This document shows positions 61,341 through 64,000 of a stretch of 64,000 nt of DNA, piece after piece. The stretch comes from SIG299 sp045531955 (GTDB lineage Bacteria; Bacillota; Clostridia; Lachnospirales; Lachnospiraceae): positions 62,001 to 126,000 of the forward strand of contig JAZSFC010000020.1 of the NCBI GenBank assembly GCA_045531955.1. The letters run 5' to 3'. Both the position numbers and the translations under genes were made by a program. Below the pieces are notes generated by a model that was given only the letters and a program-made list of their open reading frames with translations, made no database searches and was not told the origin of the DNA. How positions within the stretch are numbered: the first letter of the stretch is position 1; each line of letters starts with the position of its first letter.

Positions 61341-61819
61341 TTGATATTTACTCCTTCAAGTTCTAAAAGCTTTTGTTTCACCTCTACGCCGCATCCAAAG
61401 CCCCCGATGGTACCGTTCTTGTTGATGACCCGGTGACACGGCACAAGAAGCAGAATCGGATTTCTTGTGTTAGCCTGACCGATGGCACGGACCGCTTTGG
61501 GGTTGCCGATGGCAACGGCGATGTCCTCATAGCTTCTGGTTTCGCCGTAAGGGATATCCCGCAGGGCGTTCCAAACAGAGTGCTGAAAGGGCGTGCCGAA
61601 AGGATATTTAATTGGCAGGGTAAAACCGGTGCGTTCTCCCGCGAAGTATTCGGTAAGCTGGGCGTGAGCCTGCTGTAACAGCAAAGTTGCAGGTGGTTGG
61701 AGTTCTGCCCCTGCAATCTCCTCTTGCTCCGTAAGCAGACGTACCCCGATGATATATCCGTTTTCTTCTTTGATTTCCAAAATGCCGACGGGGCTGTTGT
61801 AATGGTAGATGGTAAGCAT
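61337..61819 (-). CDS. ogt: Methylated-DNA-protein-cysteine S-methyltransferase
   Basis: 160 residues. The acceptor C128 is in LLLVPCHRVINKNG, and the helix-turn-helix region reads YGETRSYEDIAVAIGNPKAVRAIGQAN. It moves the methyl group from O6-methylguanine to its own cysteine, a one-time repair. No AraC-type Ada domain is present. It overlaps the nitroreductase gene. Confidence 0.93.
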   Translation of the reverse strand: MLTIYHYNSPVGILEIKEENGYIIGVRLLTEQEEIAGAELQPPATLLLQQAHAQLTEYFAGERTGFTLPIKYPFGTPFQHSVWNALRDIPYGETRSYEDIAVAIGNPKAVRAIGQANTRNPILLLVPCHRVINKNGTIGGFGCGVEVKQKLLELEGVNIK

Positions 61820-61880
61820 AACAGAACCTCGTTTTTCCTGTGATTTACTGCTTCTATTTTAGCATAAAGAAATTAAATTG

Positions 61881-62195
61881 TCATTTATATTTCAGCACCC
61901 ACTTTTCCTCCGTCAGAAAGTGGATGAGCATTGCCGGAAACTGTTTGCCCAGCAGCGTAATGAGGCAGTCATATTCCACCGACGGAATGCCCGCGTAGTT
62001 TTTCTTTTCTTGGGACAACACCTGAATTTGGCGGATGGTGTGGATTTCCGCATCTTCGTCTTTTACCTTAAACATGAGGGGCGTGGTCTTGCCGGAACAG
62101 GTGGACCAGCTCTGCACCGCAATTTCAATTTGCTCGCCCGTTACAGCGCCGGAATTTGGCTGTTGATTGTTTGTTCCTATGCCGAAGGTTCCCAT
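61881..62195 (-). CDS. Small protein of unknown function next to dinB
   Basis: 104 residues from ATG 62195, eight bases after AAAGGGG. It has no signal or membrane segment. Its ending (EYDCLITLLGKQFPAMLIHFLTEEKWVL) is hydrophobic, and a central KDEDAEIHTIRQIQVLSQEK is charged. It starts 33 bp after the Y-family polymerase stop, so the two are probably one transcript. The arrangement is like the YolD/UvrX pairs in other Firmicutes, but I see no YolD motif. Confidence 0.65.
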   Translation of the reverse strand: MGTFGIGTNNQQPNSGAVTGEQIEIAVQSWSTCSGKTTPLMFKVKDEDAEIHTIRQIQVLSQEKKNYAGIPSVEYDCLITLLGKQFPAMLIHFLTEEKWVLKYK

Positions 62196-62227
62196 GACCT
62201 GCACCCCTTTCTGCCAATACTAATGTG

Positions 62228-63532
62228 TTATTCTATCTTAATTTTACTGTAATCCACTTCCCGTTTTTCCCGGGAGATGCCGCCGCTCATGTGGTCCAAC
62301 GCGGGCCTTGCGGGACCGCTTTCGGCGCGGTGTGGACCGGTCTTTGGCGCAAACACCGCCCGCATGACGGAATCGTTGCCGAACCGGTCGCGGATGGCAT
62401 CCACCGTGCGGTCCACCGCCATTAGTTTTTCATAGTCAATTTCATCAAATATGGTAAGCTGCCGCATCAGGTCGTTCTCCTGTACACGACTGGTGTGAAT
62501 GCCCAAATGCCGGATGGGCCTGCCGTTCCACAGCTCATCAAACAACTCGCTTGCCGCCTTGTGGATTTCCCCGGTGATGTTGGTTGGTGTGGTTATCACC
62601 TTTTGATGAGAGCAGTAGGTAAGGTCCGTAAAGCGGATGCCCACCGCTATGACCGTGATGCGCACATCGTCCTTTCTGAGGCGGTTTCCCAAGGTTTCCG
62701 AAAGGGACAACAGCACCGTTTTAGCGGTATCTGCATCCACCACGTCAAAGGGAGTGGTGGTACTGTTGCCATACCCTTTATTGGCCGGCGGTGTGGACAG
62801 GACCGGACTTACATCGATTCCGTTGGCAAAGCCCCAGATGACTTCGCCCTGCTTTTTTAAAATGGTGCGCAGCCACGCCGGGTCACTGCCTGCCAGCTCC
62901 CCGATGGTGCGGATGCCCATGGTAAATAATTTCTTTGCGGTGGCACGGCCGATAAAGAACAAATCCGACACCGCCAGCGGCCACATTTTTCTTTCCATCT
63001 CATGGGGATATAAGGTGTGGACCCGGTCCGGCTTCTTAAAATCGCTTGCCATTTTTGCCAGCAGCTTGTTGGTGGAAATGCCGATGTTGACCGTAAACCC
63101 AAGCTCCTCCCGGATGCGGTTTTTGATGATATGAGCCGTTTCTTCCGGAGTGCCGAACAAATGGCAGGTGGCCGTCATATCCACAAAGGCTTCGTCAATG
63201 CTGTACTGCTCCACCACGTCCGAATATTCCCGCAGTATCCCCATAAACGCTGCCGAGCACTGCTCATACAAATTATAATTGGGCGGCACAATAATGAGGT
63301 CCGGACACTTTTGCTTTGCCTCTGCCAAAGATTCCCCGGTTTTGATATTGTACTGCTTGGCCGGGATGGACTTAGCCAGAATAATGCCGTGCCGCATGGT
63401 GACGTCGCCACCCACGGCGGACACCTGCTCCCGAAGGTCCACCTTTCCCCCTTTGTGATGCAGCCGGTAGACCGCCTCCCAGGAAAGAAAGGCGCTGTTG
63501 ACATCTATGTGATATATGATTCTATCGAACAT
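62228..63532 (-). CDS. dinB: Y-family translesion DNA polymerase
   Basis: 434 residues from ATG 63532 after AGGAGG; the longer frame upstream runs into a terminator. Motifs are IYHIDVNSAFLSWEAVYRL with the catalytic aspartate and YSIDEAFVDM with Asp-Glu. The helix-hairpin-helix region is TMGIRTIGELAGSDP, followed by the little finger. It copies damaged DNA at low fidelity. It resembles Pol IV/UvrX of Firmicutes. No LexA box was recognised upstream. Confidence 0.9.
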   Translation of the reverse strand: MFDRIIYHIDVNSAFLSWEAVYRLHHKGGKVDLREQVSAVGGDVTMRHGIILAKSIPAKQYNIKTGESLAEAKQKCPDLIIVPPNYNLYEQCSAAFMGILREYSDVVEQYSIDEAFVDMTATCHLFGTPEETAHIIKNRIREELGFTVNIGISTNKLLAKMASDFKKPDRVHTLYPHEMERKMWPLAVSDLFFIGRATAKKLFTMGIRTIGELAGSDPAWLRTILKKQGEVIWGFANGIDVSPVLSTPPANKGYGNSTTTPFDVVDADTAKTVLLSLSETLGNRLRKDDVRITVIAVGIRFTDLTYCSHQKVITTPTNITGEIHKAASELFDELWNGRPIRHLGIHTSRVQENDLMRQLTIFDEIDYEKLMAVDRTVDAIRDRFGNDSVMRAVFAPKTGPHRAESGPARPALDHMSGGISREKREVDYSKIKIE

Positions 63533-63610
63533 TTGTTTGCCTCCTGTGAGGCTAATTATAGCAAACAATTTCCCGAAGCGCAACCCCGAACATTCCAATT
63601 TCCACAAAAT

Positions 63611-63637
63611 ACAAAAAGGAGATGATTTCTCATCTCC
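63611..63637 (-). terminator. Terminator after the SRAP gene
   Basis: GGAGATGA and TCATCTCC (63618-63637) pair around a TTTC/GAAA loop; on the minus strand TTTTTG follows. It separates the SRAP gene from dinB. Confidence 0.85.
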
Positions 63638-63645
63638 TCCCACTG

Positions 63646-64000
63646 TTAAAATAACGTTAATTGTTCGAATTCGGTTGTGCGGTTTAACTGACACGGCACT
63701 TTGCCAAGAAACTCCCCGGTTTTGCTGCCTTCCGTCAGCCAGGGCAGAATTTCCTCTTTTTCCAGAATCAGCGGCATCCGGTCATGTACCGGTTCCATGG
63801 ATTCATTGGCTGCCGTGGTGAGAATCACAAACCGGTCTCCGTCCTCATACTTGCTGTAGATACCGGCCATGTAAAGAACCGGGCTGTCTTTTCTGGTAAA
63901 GGTACTCTTTTCTTTCTGCCTGTTCCACTCGTAGAAGCCTGCCGCAGGAATCACCAGCCGCCTGTGCTCTACCGCCTCGCAAAACATCTTTTTGTCCATG
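63646..64000 (-). CDS. SRAP/YedK (HMCES)-family protein, C-terminal part (runs off right edge)
   Basis: At least 117 codons visible. RRLVIPAAGFYEWNRQKE, VLYMAGIYSKYEDG, FVILTTAANESMEPVHDRMP and LPWLTEGSK are typical of SRAP peptidase-like proteins. These crosslink to abasic sites in single-stranded DNA through an N-terminal cysteine (MCGR). That cysteine would lie outside the window. The methionine at 63999 is probably internal, since the family is about 200-230 residues. Confidence 0.85.
   Translation of the reverse strand, partial: MDKKMFCEAVEHRRLVIPAAGFYEWNRQKEKSTFTRKDSPVLYMAGIYSKYEDGDRFVILTTAANESMEPVHDRMPLILEKEEILPWLTEGSKTGEFLGKVPCQLNRTTEFEQLTLF

Overview
The window looks like the chromosome of a low-G+C, Gram-positive, anaerobic gut Firmicute, most likely a member of the Lachnospiraceae. 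The grounds are pyruvate formate-lyase fermentation genes, xylan-degrading enzymes, surface lipoproteins with Thr-Pro-rich linkers, CDP-glycerol-type polymer genes, strong AGGAGG ribosome-binding sites and sigma-A promoters of the TTGACA-N17-TATAAT kind. The species cannot be named from the sequence alone.

Layout. 1-7421 (minus): an operon for a CDP-glycerol-derived surface polymer, with a partial gene at the left edge, a TagD-like cytidylyltransferase and three related polymerase-like proteins. Two of these carry an added GT4 glycosyltransferase domain and one has lost it. 7623-12576 (plus): a parE-parC pair separated by a roughly 270-bp imperfect inverted repeat and a dead methyltransferase gene. 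12678-15836: a PQ-loop protein, an SGNH-like protein, a LysR regulator and an anion permease. 16027-20741 (minus): a five-gene operon of XRE repressor, DUF3169 membrane protein, ABC ATPase and two ABC-2 permeases, with paired operators on its promoter. 21110-24241 (plus): a pyruvate formate-lyase locus in which the glycyl-radical C-terminal domain is a separate 80-residue protein, followed by pflA. 24257-30801 (minus): MFS transporter, amidase, DUF885 lipoprotein, Dabb protein, and a DUF1700/DUF4097 protein with its PadR regulator.

30900-37790 is an AT-rich accessory segment. It holds thyX, a decayed IS256-family element with a clear 9-bp target duplication, and a three-gene minus-strand operon. 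That operon encodes a STAS-like plus GHKL ATPase, a STAS-like plus phosphoribosyltransferase (PRTase), and a metallophosphoesterase plus degenerate PRTase. I do not recognise this combination as a described system.

37791-45337 (minus): a sugar-type ABC transporter whose binding protein is fused to a sensor-like region, a related lipoprotein, a Cys-rich secreted peptide, and a BlaI/BlaR1-like pair. The peptide and the BlaR1-like tail share a motif, and the peptide promoter carries a perfect 16-bp-arm palindrome. 45718-47031: an OFA-family transporter with a perfect cre box. 47147-51943 (minus): MoxR, DUF58 and transglutaminase operon, also with a cre box. 52111-58335: xylan utilisation (GH10 lipoprotein, GH39-GH43 fusion, AraC regulator, TIM-barrel isomerase). 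58335-64000 (minus): repair and stress genes: msrA, a low-molecular-weight phosphatase, XRE and coiled-coil proteins, a nitroreductase, ogt, a Y-family polymerase and a partial SRAP gene.

The genes suggest a cell that takes up and splits plant xylan, ferments the sugars to formate with PFL, exports anions, and maintains a decorated wall. No rRNA, tRNA or CRISPR array was seen.
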